Part shown: one piece after another, positions 55,877 through 63,810 of the stretch | How the letters are laid out: every line of letters starts with the position of its first letter | Numbering within the stretch: position 1 is the first letter of the stretch | Assembly: GCF_003065425.1 (NCBI RefSeq) | Contig: NZ_CP026949.1 | Coordinates: forward strand, 2,294,001 to 2,358,000 | Direction: 5' to 3' | DNA: 64,000 nucleotides | Source: Mycetocola zhujimingii | GTDB taxonomy: Bacteria > Actinomycetota > Actinomycetes > Actinomycetales > Microbacteriaceae | The notes under the pieces: generated by a model | What the model was told of the DNA's origin: nothing | The model's database searches: none | The model's input: the letters and a program-made list of their open reading frames with translations, nothing else | Program-made: the position numbers and the translations under genes

Positions 55877-56929
55877 TCAGCCGTCTGCGCGCGCCGGGTC
55901 CCTCCGTCGCGCATCCCGCGCGGCCACACCGAGGTCGGGGTGGTCGCAGAACACGCCGTCGATCCCCGTTGCAAGGATCGCGTCGAACTCGGCCTCCCAG
56001 TTTCCGAATGCCGACGGCTCGCCGTTCGTCCGGAACGCCCGCGACAGGAACTTGTTCTCCGGTCGAAGAGTCCAGGTGAACACGTCGAGCCCGCGCCGGT
56101 GCGCGCGCTCGACGAGGTCATTGGTGTGCCCCGCTGGTGCACCGGCGAAGAGCATCGCCTTGTCGACGCTGATCCCGTCGACGGCAAACCCGCCAGAGCC
56201 CGCGACGAGAGTATCAAGACCGTCGTCAGTGACGACATCCGCATATGTCGGTGCCTTCGTCCCGAACAGAGCGATCTCGTCGAAGGGACTGCCCTGTTTT
56301 TCGAGCAGGTAGATGTAACGGGCCGTGAGCCCGCGAGCGTGCATCCTGGCGAGCACCGACTTCTCAAAGGCCTCGACGATGAGGCCCGGGCCCTCCGCAA
56401 ACGACGTACCGGAGAGAGCGGATGTCACCAGCTCGTCAAGAGGAAGACCCACGCTGTCGAAGTAGGTCGCGTGCTTGATCTCCGCGACGAGCCCCAGCGC
56501 CCGCCCCTGCGTCTCGGAGGCCTCATCGATAATCTCGAGCAGGTCCGAGAACCGAAGGATGCCTGCCGAACCGTCAAAACTCGCACTCGCCGGCCGGAGC
56601 GCCGGAATGCGCTCGCGGCTTCGCAGGGTCGACAGGTCCGCCCAGGTGAAGTCCTCGGTGAACCAGCCCGTCAGCTTGACCCCGTCGATCTCTTTGGTGA
56701 CACGGCGGTCGGCAAACTCCTGCCGGGTTGCGACATCCGTCGTTCCGGAGATCTCATTTTCGTGCCGGAGCACGAGCACGCCGTCCTTGGTCGCGACGAT
56801 GTCTGGCTCCACAGCATCCGCTCCCAGAGCGAAAGCGAGCTCGTAGGAGGACCGGGTGTGCTCGGGGCGATAACCGGGAGCACCGCGGTGACCGATGATG
56901 AGCGGGGGTGCCGGATCGGACGCTGTCAT
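55877..56929 (-). CDS. Glycerophosphodiester phosphodiesterase
   Basis: 350 residues of the GDPD TIM-barrel family. The catalytic HRGAPGYRPEHT and VEPDIVATKDGVLVLRHE supply the two histidines and the metal-binding Glu/Asp set. A later VAEIKH gives the third acidic ligand. It cleaves glycerophosphodiesters to glycerol-3-phosphate. No signal peptide is visible, so it is cytosolic. The ATG is six bases from TAGGCT, a leaderless arrangement. It is likely first gene of glpQ-pcrA-panD. Confidence 0.88.
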   Translation of the reverse strand: MTASDPAPPLIIGHRGAPGYRPEHTRSSYELAFALGADAVEPDIVATKDGVLVLRHENEISGTTDVATRQEFADRRVTKEIDGVKLTGWFTEDFTWADLSTLRSRERIPALRPASASFDGSAGILRFSDLLEIIDEASETQGRALGLVAEIKHATYFDSVGLPLDELVTSALSGTSFAEGPGLIVEAFEKSVLARMHARGLTARYIYLLEKQGSPFDEIALFGTKAPTYADVVTDDGLDTLVAGSGGFAVDGISVDKAMLFAGAPAGHTNDLVERAHRRGLDVFTWTLRPENKFLSRAFRTNGEPSAFGNWEAEFDAILATGIDGVFCDHPDLGVAARDARRRDPARADG

Positions 56930-56935
56930 GCGTCG

Positions 56936-56941
56936 AGCCTA
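56936..56941 (-). promoter_or_regulatory. -10 of the glpQ-like gene, leaderless arrangement
   Basis: Minus-strand TAGGCT six bases before ATG 56929; no Shine-Dalgarno. Confidence 0.5.
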
Positions 56942-57089
56942 AGCGAGCGGCGAGCATCACTGCCCCAGCCTTGGAATACCCGCGTAAACCTCGGTGTTTC
57001 CCAGCAAAGACCACTAGATTAGACTGACGTTCCGCTTCGCGGGGCGACCACATTCCAGCCGTTACGACTGAGAAGGAAAAACTTTAGAC

Positions 57090-57884
57090 ATGGCAACGAA
57101 CAACCCGGCGTTCAAGAACCCGGCATTCACGCGGTCAAACGCAATGGCTGTGCAGACGGCGAGCGCGTCCGAACTGCAGGACATGTACAACCGTCCGACC
57201 GCAGGCAGCGTCACCGCCGACCGGATGACGGTTGAAGACACGATCACTAAGAGCGCCATCGCGTTCGGCGTGCTCCTTGTCGGCGCTGTCCTCGGCTGGG
57301 CCGCTGGCATGCCCCTCCTGACCATCGGTGCGGCCATCGTCGGCTTCGTTCTCGCCCTGGTCAACACCTTCAAGAAGGAGCCGTCCGCTCCGCTGATCCT
57401 CGCCTATGCCGGCGTTCAGGGCATCTTCGTCGGTGGCATCTCCGGCATGTTCGACGCACGCTACTCGGGAATCGTCGCCCAGGCCGTCATCGCGACGCTC
57501 GTCGTCGTCGGTGTGACCCTCGCGCTGTTCGCGAGCGGCAAGATCCGCGCGTCGAAGAAGGCGACAAAGATCTTCCTCATCGCCATGGTCGGCTACCTCG
57601 TGTTCTCGCTCGTCAACGTCGGAATGCAGATGTTCGGCCTGACCGATAACGCCTTCGGCCTCCGCGGTGCGGATATCGCCGGCATCCCCCTCGGCCTCAT
57701 CCTCGGTGTGCTGTGCGTGATCATGGGTGCATACTCCCTCGTTCTCGACTTCGACTTCATCCAGAGGGGCGTGCAGAACCGCGCACCGCGCAAGTACGGC
57801 TGGTCCGGCGCGTTCGGCATCATGGTCACGGTCATCTGGCTGTACATGGAGATCCTTCGCATGCTCGCCATCACCCGCGAGTAA
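57090..57884 (+). CDS. Bax inhibitor-1 / YccA family membrane protein
   Basis: 264 residues. A soluble N-terminus of about 50 residues is followed by seven membrane helices from ITKSAIAFGVLLVGAVLGWAAG onward. The family helix VFSLVNVGMQMFGL and the aspartates in SLVLDFDFIQRGVQNRAPRKYGWSGAFG are conserved in the BsYetJ/BI-1 fold, which forms pH-sensitive calcium leak channels. GAAGGA lies about 11 bases before the ATG. It ends at a classical terminator. Confidence 0.87.
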   Translation: MATNNPAFKNPAFTRSNAMAVQTASASELQDMYNRPTAGSVTADRMTVEDTITKSAIAFGVLLVGAVLGWAAGMPLLTIGAAIVGFVLALVNTFKKEPSAPLILAYAGVQGIFVGGISGMFDARYSGIVAQAVIATLVVVGVTLALFASGKIRASKKATKIFLIAMVGYLVFSLVNVGMQMFGLTDNAFGLRGADIAGIPLGLILGVLCVIMGAYSLVLDFDFIQRGVQNRAPRKYGWSGAFGIMVTVIWLYMEILRMLAITRE

Positions 57885-57897
57885 CAGCATCGATCGA

Positions 57898-57937
57898 GCC
57901 CCTGGGTCGCCGCCGGATCTGCGACCCAGGGGCTTTT
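57898..57937 (+). terminator. Rho-independent terminator of the BI-1 gene
   Basis: Perfect 13-base-pair stem (57898-57910 with 57921-57933), ten-base loop, followed by TTTT. Confidence 0.9.
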
Positions 57938-57980
57938 CATGCCCGATTCCACAGTTTCACCGTCACTCTGCGAGGCATCA

Positions 57981-58643
57981 ATGGCACGTCGCCCATCCAC
58001 TCATCCCCCACGTCTCGACACACTGCGCGTCGTGGAGCGGGCGCCAGGCGATGCCGACTCGCTCGACACCGACGACGACCGCGAACTCGAGGAGTTCAGC
58101 GGCGTCGACCTCTCCGACCGCGACCTCTCCAGCATCACGCTCCGGGAGTGTTCGCTCGACGACGTCACCCTCACCGATGCGAACCTCCGCGGGTCCCGCC
58201 TGATCGAGTCGGTGCTCACCGGCATCAACGCCCCGATTCTGCGGTCCAGCCGGTCGACCTGGCGCGACGTCACCCTCAGCCGGTCACGGATCGGCTCAGG
58301 CGAACTGTTCGACGCGACCTGGCAGTCCGTCCGCGTCTCGGGCAGCAAGCTGGGCTACCTCAACCTGCGGGGCTCGTCGCTCACCGACGTCCTGTTCGAG
58401 GACTGCACCATCGACGAGCTCGACCTCGGCGGCGCGACCGCAACGCGGGTCGCGTTCACCGGCACCCGTGTACAGACCCTCGACCTCACCCGCTCGGCGC
58501 TCACACACGTCGACCTGCGCGGCCTCGAGTTCCAGGCCATCCACGGGCTCGAGGGGTTGAAGGGTGCGACGGTCAGCGAGTACCAGCTCAGCGAGCTCGC
58601 GCCGCTCTTTGCCACCCAGCTGGGCATCCTGGTCGAGGGATAG
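57981..58643 (+). CDS. Pentapeptide-repeat-like protein
   Basis: 220 residues. From residue 40 on, a run of imperfect pentapeptide units (A/S-D/N-L-S/R-X) is visible: VDLSDRDLSSITLRECSLDDVTLTDANLRGSRL, later LGYLNLRGSSLTDVLFEDCTIDELDLGGAT and LDLTRSALTHVDLRGLEF. Such proteins form a right-handed quadrilateral beta-helix; some mimic DNA and protect gyrase, but no function can be claimed here. ATG 57981 has GAGG six bases upstream and avoids overlapping the preceding terminator, unlike ATG 57939. Confidence 0.8.
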   Translation: MARRPSTHPPRLDTLRVVERAPGDADSLDTDDDRELEEFSGVDLSDRDLSSITLRECSLDDVTLTDANLRGSRLIESVLTGINAPILRSSRSTWRDVTLSRSRIGSGELFDATWQSVRVSGSKLGYLNLRGSSLTDVLFEDCTIDELDLGGATATRVAFTGTRVQTLDLTRSALTHVDLRGLEFQAIHGLEGLKGATVSEYQLSELAPLFATQLGILVEG

Positions 58644-58650
58644 CCCAGCC

Positions 58651-58683
58651 GACGGCATCCGTCTGATGTACACGGATGCCGTC
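58651..58683. terminator. Bidirectional hairpin between the pentapeptide and CGNR genes
   Basis: Perfect 12-base-pair stem (58651-58662 with 58672-58683), nine-base loop. Each arm contains the genome-abundant heptamer GGATGCC/GGCATCC. Confidence 0.7.
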
Positions 58684-58688
58684 AGTGA

Positions 58689-59243
58689 CTACGCGCTTCG
58701 CCGCCTCGCGCGATAAGCGGCAACGTGTGCCCGGTTTCCGCAGTTGCCGACGTCGCAGTAGCGACGCGAGCGGTTGCGCGACAGGTCGACGACGACCGCG
58801 CTGCAGTCGTCGGCAGCGCACTCGTGGAGCCGGGAGAGCTCCTGGGCGCGAACGAGGTCGACAACCGCCATCGCAGCCTCGACCTGCGCGCGTCTGGCTA
58901 CGGCAGCCGATGACTCTGTCGCATGGATGTGCCAGTCCCAGTTGTCGTGCCGAACAAGCTGCGGAAGCGCGTTCGCCTCGCGAAGCAGCTCATTGACGAG
59001 CGCGACGACACCGTCTTCGTCGCGCGTCCAGAGCTCCCGCAACCGCCCGCGGAGAGCACGCATCTCGTCGAGTTCCCCGGCGTCTCCGGCGCGGTAGCCC
59101 GTGAACTCGAACCGATCGAGGAACTCAGCGAGTTGCTCAGCGGTCGCCAGCTCGTCGTCCCCACTGTGAGAAGCGCCGGGAAGCGTGTTGATCAGCGCGG
59201 CGGTGGTCACCAGGGAAACTTCGGTGTCATGTGCAAAAAGCAT
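58689..59243 (-). CDS. CGNR zinc-finger (ABATE domain) putative regulator
   Basis: 184 residues. The C-terminal CGNR zinc finger has C142, C147, C163 and C168 in ECAADDCSAVVVDLSRNRSRRYC and NCGNRAHVAAYRARR. The N-terminal part is the ABATE sensor-like domain (LINTLPG, DELATAEQLAEFL). Such proteins are thought to be stress- or metabolite-responsive DNA binders. AGGAG lies five bases before the ATG. It is divergent from an EamA exporter 95 bases away, which it may control (inference). Confidence 0.85.
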   Translation of the reverse strand: MLFAHDTEVSLVTTAALINTLPGASHSGDDELATAEQLAEFLDRFEFTGYRAGDAGELDEMRALRGRLRELWTRDEDGVVALVNELLREANALPQLVRHDNWDWHIHATESSAAVARRAQVEAAMAVVDLVRAQELSRLHECAADDCSAVVVDLSRNRSRRYCDVGNCGNRAHVAAYRARRRSA

Positions 59244-59337
59244 GTTGACTCCTGACGGGGCACGGGGTTAGTGTCATGACCATAGCCCAGATTACTCCTG
59301 ACAGAAAGCAGAGCGGCTTCAGGGTCGCGCGAACCAG

Positions 59338-60333
59338 ATGGCAACTACGCGAACCGAAGACCCGAGGGCGGATGCCGTTCGGCCCGCGCCACACCCTCAA
59401 GCGTCAGGGATCGTCATCGCGCTCGCGAGCGCGCTGATGTTCGCACTGAGCGGCCCGGTGGCCAAGTCGCTCATGGACTCGGGGTGGTCGCCAGGTGCGG
59501 CAGTTCTCGCCAGGGTCGGTGGCGCTGCGCTCGTGTTGCTCGTACCGACACTGATTCTCATGCGAGGCCGATGGAAGACGATCCGCCGGAGCGGGACAAC
59601 CATCGCCATCTACGGCATCGTGGCGATCGCGGGGGCGCAGGTCGGGTTCTTCAACGCTGTCTCGTACCTGTCGGTTGGCGTTGCGCTCCTCATCGAGTAC
59701 CTCGCTCCCGTTCTCCTCGTCCTGCTCGTCTGGGCCCAGACCAGGCGCCGTCCCGGTGTCCGCACCATCGCAGGCACCGTGATCGCCATCCTCGGCATGG
59801 TGCTCGTTCTCGACCTCACCGGCGCAGAGACCGTCCATCCGATCGGTGTCGCGTGGGCGCTTCTCGCGGCGGTGTCGCTCGCCGCCTACTTCGTGCTCGG
59901 CACCAGAATCAGCGCCGACCTGCCCCCACTCGTGCTCGCCGGCGGAGGACTCGTCGTTGGAACCGTGGTTGTCGCGATCTGTGGCGTCATCGGACTGCTG
60001 CCGTTCGCGTTCTCGACGGCGAACGTGACGTTGCTCGAGCACGAGGTGCCCTGGTACGTGCCCCTCATCTCGCTCGCGCTGATTTCGACGGCGGCCGCCT
60101 ACCTGACCGGCATCATTGCGACCGCTCGCCTCGGCACCCGGATCGCCTCCTTCGTTGGCCTCAGCGAGGTCGTGTTCGCTGTGCTCGTGTCGTGGCTGCT
60201 GCTCGCCGAGCTGCCCAGCCTCCTGCAGCTCCTCGGCGGGCTCGGTATCCTCGCCGGTGTCGTACTGGTGCGCATGGACACGTACACCCCGCCGTCGGCG
60301 CCGCACCGCAAACGCCAAGTCGCGCCGACATAA
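59338..60333 (+). CDS. EamA/DMT-family exporter
   Basis: 331 residues with ten predicted membrane helices in two EamA halves (ASGIVIALASALMFALSGPVAKSLMDSGWSPGAAVLAR and HPIGVAWALLAAVSLAAYFVLGTRISADLPPLVLAGGGLVVG). The substrate is unknown; relatives export amino acids, nucleosides or drugs. No strong ribosome site precedes the ATG. It is divergent from the CGNR gene and followed by the repeat-rich region. Confidence 0.83.
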   Translation: MATTRTEDPRADAVRPAPHPQASGIVIALASALMFALSGPVAKSLMDSGWSPGAAVLARVGGAALVLLVPTLILMRGRWKTIRRSGTTIAIYGIVAIAGAQVGFFNAVSYLSVGVALLIEYLAPVLLVLLVWAQTRRRPGVRTIAGTVIAILGMVLVLDLTGAETVHPIGVAWALLAAVSLAAYFVLGTRISADLPPLVLAGGGLVVGTVVVAICGVIGLLPFAFSTANVTLLEHEVPWYVPLISLALISTAAAYLTGIIATARLGTRIASFVGLSEVVFAVLVSWLLLAELPSLLQLLGGLGILAGVVLVRMDTYTPPSAPHRKRQVAPT

Positions 60334-60717
60334 GGAAATAGTGGCCACACAAGGACGCCCGCCCGCCCGCCGTCCTTCCCTCGGCGCTTTTTCCCTCCCT
60401 CGGCGCGTAACCGCTGCACAGGAGATCGCACGCCAATCAGGACAAACTCGCAAATACAGTCCTGATAACCGTGCGATCGCCTGCAAATCCCGCGACCCAA
60501 GCGCCGCGACCGACCCCTGAAGCCCAACCCAGGCGGAAAGCCGATCGTTTTCGGGGTGCCTTGTGCTGAGGAGAAAATGATCAGCTTTCCGCCGTCACCC
60601 AGCCCGCGCCACGGCTCCTAAGCCGCACTCAGACGGAAAGCCGATCGTTTTCGGGGTGCCGAGTTATGGCGATTTCAGGACCGGCTCGTCTCTGGGCTGG
60701 GCGACGCGCTTAAACGA

Positions 60718-60746
60718 CCAGGACCGGCTCAGCGAGCCGGTCCTGG
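60718..60746. repeat. Perfect hairpin inside the repeat block
   Basis: 13-base-pair stem (60718-60730 with 60734-60746), three-base loop AGC. An extra half copy of its left arm (CAGGACCGGCTC) occurs just upstream near 60675-60687. It could terminate the EamA transcript, but lies about 385 bases after that gene. Confidence 0.7.
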
Positions 60747-60804
60747 AATCGTCATTGTTTGAGCTGAGGAGAAAATGATCGGCTTTCCGACGCCCCGGCG
60801 GAAA

Positions 60805-60842
60805 ACGCAAATGGCCGGCTCAACCGAGCCGGCCATTTGCGT
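60805..60842 (-). terminator. Rho-independent terminator of guaA
   Basis: Perfect 17-base-pair stem (60805-60821 with 60826-60842), loop of four. On the minus strand it is followed by TTTTCC, 46 bases after the guaA stop. Confidence 0.85.
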
Positions 60843-60887
60843 ATTGTCTGAGCTGAGGAGAAAATGATCGGCTTTCCGCCGTCACCC

Positions 60888-62471
60888 CTACTCCCACTCA
60901 ATAGTTCCCGGTGGCTTAGACGTGACGTCGAGAACGACGCGGTTCACGCCATCCACCTCGTTCGTGATCCGGTTCGAGATCTTCGCGAGTACGTCGTACG
61001 GCAGTCGCGTCCAGTCCGCCGTCATGGCGTCTTCGGAGCTGACCGGGCGGAGGACGATCGGATGCCCGTACGTGCGTCCGTCTCCCTGCACGCCAACCGA
61101 GCGAACGTCGGCGAGAAGCACAACAGGGCACTGCCAAATCTCGTTGTCGAGACCGGCGGCCGACAGTTCGAACCGGGCGATCGCATCCGCCTTGCGCAGC
61201 AGGTCGAGTCGCTCGGCGGTCACTTCACCGACGATGCGGATGCCGAGGCCTGGGCCGGGGAACGGCTGGCGGCCGACGATGACCTCGGGAAGTCCGAGCT
61301 CGCGGCCGATCGCACGGACCTCGTCCTTGAACAGGGTACGAAGCGGTTCGACCAGTTCGAAGGTCAGGTCGTCGGGCAGTCCGCCGACGTTGTGGTGGCT
61401 CTTGATGTTCGCGGTACCGGTTCCGCCGCCGGACTCGACGACGTCCGGGTACAGGGTGCCCTGCACGAGGAATGCGATGGGATCGCCGTCGTCCTCGAGC
61501 GACTCGGCGATGAGGTCTGCCTGTGCCTTCTCGAAGGTGCGGATGAATTCGCGGCCGATGATCTTGCGCTTCGTCTCGGGGTCACTGACTCCGGCGAGGG
61601 CGTTGAGGAACTGCTCACGCGCGTCGATGGTGATGAGCCGAACGCCGGTCGCCGCGACGTAGTCCTCTTCGACCTGCTTGCGCTCGTCCTGGCGGAGAAG
61701 CCCGTGGTCGACGAAGACGCAGACGAGCTGGTCGCCGACGGCCTTGTGCACGAGGGCAGCGGCAACGGCGGAGTCGACTCCACCGGAGAGGCCGCAGATG
61801 ACCTTGCCGGTGCCGATCTGGGCGCGAATGCGCTCGACCTGCTCGGCGATGACGTTGCCAGGGTTCCAGTCGGAGGGGATGCCTGCGGCACGGTGCAGGA
61901 AGTTCTCGAGTACGTTCTGGCCGTACGCCGAGTGCTTCACCTCGGGGTGCCACTGCACACCGTAGAGCTTGCGCTCGTCGTTGCCGAACGCAGCGACAGG
62001 GGTCGAGGCCGTCGACGCGAGGACGGTGAAGCCCTCCGGCGCCTTCGCGACCGAGTCGCCGTGGCTCATCCACACGGTCTGGTCGGCGGGCTGCCCGTCG
62101 AGCAGGACGCCACCGTCGGTCGAGAGCGACGCGTCGGTCGATCCGTACTCACGCAGGCCGGTGTTCGCCACCTCGCCGCCGAGCGCACGTGCCATGACCT
62201 GGAAGCCGTAGCAAATACCGAGCGTCGGCACGTCGAGGTCGAAGATACTCGAGTCGAGGGCGGGAGCGCCGTCTTCGTACACGCTCGAGGGCCCGCCGGA
62301 TAGAACGATGCCGACGGGATTTTTCTCGGCCACCTCGGCTGCGGTGATCGAGTGAGGCACGATTTCGGAATAGACCCCGGCTTCGCGCACGCGACGTGCG
62401 ATGAGTTGGGCGTACTGGGCGCCGAAGTCGACGACGAGAACGGGGCGGGCGTTGGTTGCCTGCTCGCTAAT
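60888..62471 (-). CDS. guaA: GMP synthase (glutamine-hydrolysing), apparent ATT start
   Basis: Amidates XMP to GMP. 527 residues. The N-terminal glutaminase domain has catalytic Cys87 in [11 protein letters not shown] and the His/Glu in GVQWHPEV. The ATP pyrophosphatase domain has the P-loop [15 protein letters not shown]. The dimerisation domain ends in [10 protein letters not shown]. The expected N-terminus ([30 protein letters not shown]) is preceded in frame by ATT at 62471-62469, with GGAGG six bases upstream. There is no ATG, GTG or TTG in frame near it; the next upstream start (62579) would add 36 unrelated residues. ATT is therefore chosen. It overlaps the DUF3817 stop by one base. 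Confidence 0.93.
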   Translation of the reverse strand: MSEQATNARPVLVVDFGAQYAQLIARRVREAGVYSEIVPHSITAAEVAEKNPVGIVLSGGPSSVYEDGAPALDSSIFDLDVPTLGICYGFQVMARALGGEVANTGLREYGSTDASLSTDGGVLLDGQPADQTVWMSHGDSVAKAPEGFTVLASTASTPVAAFGNDERKLYGVQWHPEVKHSAYGQNVLENFLHRAAGIPSDWNPGNVIAEQVERIRAQIGTGKVICGLSGGVDSAVAAALVHKAVGDQLVCVFVDHGLLRQDERKQVEEDYVAATGVRLITIDAREQFLNALAGVSDPETKRKIIGREFIRTFEKAQADLIAESLEDDGDPIAFLVQGTLYPDVVESGGGTGTANIKSHHNVGGLPDDLTFELVEPLRTLFKDEVRAIGRELGLPEVIVGRQPFPGPGLGIRIVGEVTAERLDLLRKADAIARFELSAAGLDNEIWQCPVVLLADVRSVGVQGDGRTYGHPIVLRPVSSEDAMTADWTRLPYDVLAKISNRITNEVDGVNRVVLDVTSKPPGTIEWE

Positions 62472-62934
62472 GAGATGCCTCCACAGGGTTGGAAATTGGT
62501 GCAGCAGATGAAACGGATGCCGTGCGCTCGGCACGTGAGGCCAGGTACGCGCGCACCTCGCGGGCGACGCGCACTTCAAGGAAGAACGACAGGAACGGGA
62601 TCACACCACCCAGCGCGAGAAGCAGCAGGCGCGGGAACGACCAGCGCATGAGGCTCCAGAGCCGGAAGTTGCTGAACAGGTACAGCACGTAGAACCAGCC
62701 GTGCGCGATCAGGATACCGGTTGAGAGGTTGATGGCCTGCGCGGATCCGCTCGGCACGAACGCGAGGAATCCGTAGGCTCCGCCGAGTTCGAGCTCGAGG
62801 CCGAATGCGTACTTCATGAGCATCTCAGCGCAGAGCGCGAGCAGCATGACACCGGTGATGATCGATGCGATCTTGTAAAATTTCAGTGCGCCGGCGATTC
62901 GCGGTAAATCGCTCTCGCGAGGTTCAAGTGGCAT
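62467..62934 (-). CDS. DUF3817 membrane protein
   Basis: 155 residues with three membrane helices ([78 protein letters not shown]). The pattern is that of DUF3817, whose function is unknown; it is commonly beside guaA in actinobacteria. The ATG is six bases from TAGACT, suggesting a promoter that begins inside the SURF1 stop codon. The stop overlaps the guaA ATT start by one base. Confidence 0.83.
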   Translation of the reverse strand: MPLEPRESDLPRIAGALKFYKIASIITGVMLLALCAEMLMKYAFGLELELGGAYGFLAFVPSGSAQAINLSTGILIAHGWFYVLYLFSNFRLWSLMRWSFPRLLLLALGGVIPFLSFFLEVRVAREVRAYLASRAERTASVSSAAPISNPVEASH

Positions 62935-62940
62935 ATCTCT

Positions 62941-62946
62941 AGTCTA
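62941..62946 (-). promoter_or_regulatory. -10 of DUF3817-guaA, leaderless arrangement
   Basis: Minus-strand TAGACT six bases before ATG 62934; the TAG is also the stop codon of the SURF1 gene. Confidence 0.45.
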
Positions 62947-63810
62947 CGTGCCCGATTCTGAGCGTTCGAGCTCAGCCTCTTCCTCGCGCCGCGTCCAGGC
63001 ATCCTTCACAAGGTGGTACCAGACGAACACCGCGAAACCGGCGAAGACGATCCACTCTGCGGCGTAGAAAATGTTCAGCCAGTTGAGCGTAACGCCCTCT
63101 TCGACGGGCGGCGCGTCGATAACGGTGAGCCCCTCCGGCGCCTCGTCCGCGACGACGTACCCGTTGTAGACCGGCCTGTCCCCCATGTCACTCCAGATGT
63201 TGACGAACGCGGCCATCGACATCGTCGTGAGCTCGAACGGGTCGGCGTCGTCCTCCGGTAGTTCAGGGGCCTGCGACGCGTTCAGTCGTCCGGTGACGGT
63301 GACGACGGATGCCTCGGCGTCGGAGTTGAGGGCAGCGACGGTCTCGTCCGCAACATCCCCGTCGGGTGTCCAGCCGAGCGCGACGGCGATGGAGGCCTGT
63401 GGCTCGGAATCCGTCAGGAGGTGCCCGGTGACCCAGTACCCCGTCTCGCCGAGATTCACGCGATCGCTCACGACGAGGTAATCACCGGGGACCAGAACCC
63501 CGTTGACCTCGACGAGCTGTCCGACGACACTGTCGCGGAGAGGACCGCCGGTCTCAGCGACGTCGGCGATGGGCCTGACCCGCTCGGTGGGCTGGTCGAC
63601 GGTTTCGGTTGAGGTCACCGCGCGTTCGAGCTGCCACTGACCGAGCCAGGCGAACGCTCCCGACACGAGCAGTGCGAGCAGGAGCATCGCGATCCAGCGC
63701 GGCTCGAGCATCGTGCGGAAGAGAGTTTTGCGGGGCTCGGCCGGGTCGGCCGGTGCCGGGGTGTTGCTAGTAATCGTCGTCTCGCTTCGTCTTTTCGGGT
63801 GGTGTGTCAC
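62944..63810 (-). CDS. SURF1-family cytochrome oxidase assembly protein
   Basis: 288 residues from GTG 63810; an ATG at 63708 (MLEPRWIAMLLL) is an alternative that avoids overlapping the next gene. Two membrane helices (IAMLLLALLVSGAFAWLGQWQLERA near 40-64, and WLNIFYAAEWIVFAGFAVFVWYHLV near 245-269) flank an extracytoplasmic domain. This layout and the WLGQWQLERA motif define SURF1, which helps insert haem a into the aa3 oxidase. Confidence 0.85.
   Translation of the reverse strand: MTHHPKRRSETTITSNTPAPADPAEPRKTLFRTMLEPRWIAMLLLALLVSGAFAWLGQWQLERAVTSTETVDQPTERVRPIADVAETGGPLRDSVVGQLVEVNGVLVPGDYLVVSDRVNLGETGYWVTGHLLTDSEPQASIAVALGWTPDGDVADETVAALNSDAEASVVTVTGRLNASQAPELPEDDADPFELTTMSMAAFVNIWSDMGDRPVYNGYVVADEAPEGLTVIDAPPVEEGVTLNWLNIFYAAEWIVFAGFAVFVWYHLVKDAWTRREEEAELERSESGT

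Larger units (their letters stand above)
60334..60887. repeat. Gene-free block of nested palindromic repeats
   Basis: No credible gene in 554 bases. It holds an imperfect 63-base palindrome (60420-60482) and a 27-base direct repeat CGGAAAGCCGATCGTTTTC+GGGGTGCC (60534-60560 and 60634-60660, exactly 100 bases apart). Three copies of GCTGAGGAGAAAATGATC (near 60565, 60763 and 60852) continue into RGCTTTCCG, the near inverse of the first unit. The first pair folds into a 21-base-pair arm structure (60532-60552 with 60573-60593), with mismatches. Two further perfect hairpins are listed separately. A short direct repeat TCCCTCGGCGC lies near 60378 and 60397. Confidence 0.8.

Noticed and set aside
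60534-60878. CRISPR array
   Set aside because: Units are palindromic, unequally spaced, partly inverted and nested in hairpins, with no spacers of constant length and no cas genes.
60571-60900. Small genes starting at the three AGGAG-AAA-ATG-ATC sites
   Set aside because: The copies are repeat units; downstream frames are short or antisense to guaA, and no conserved peptide is apparent.
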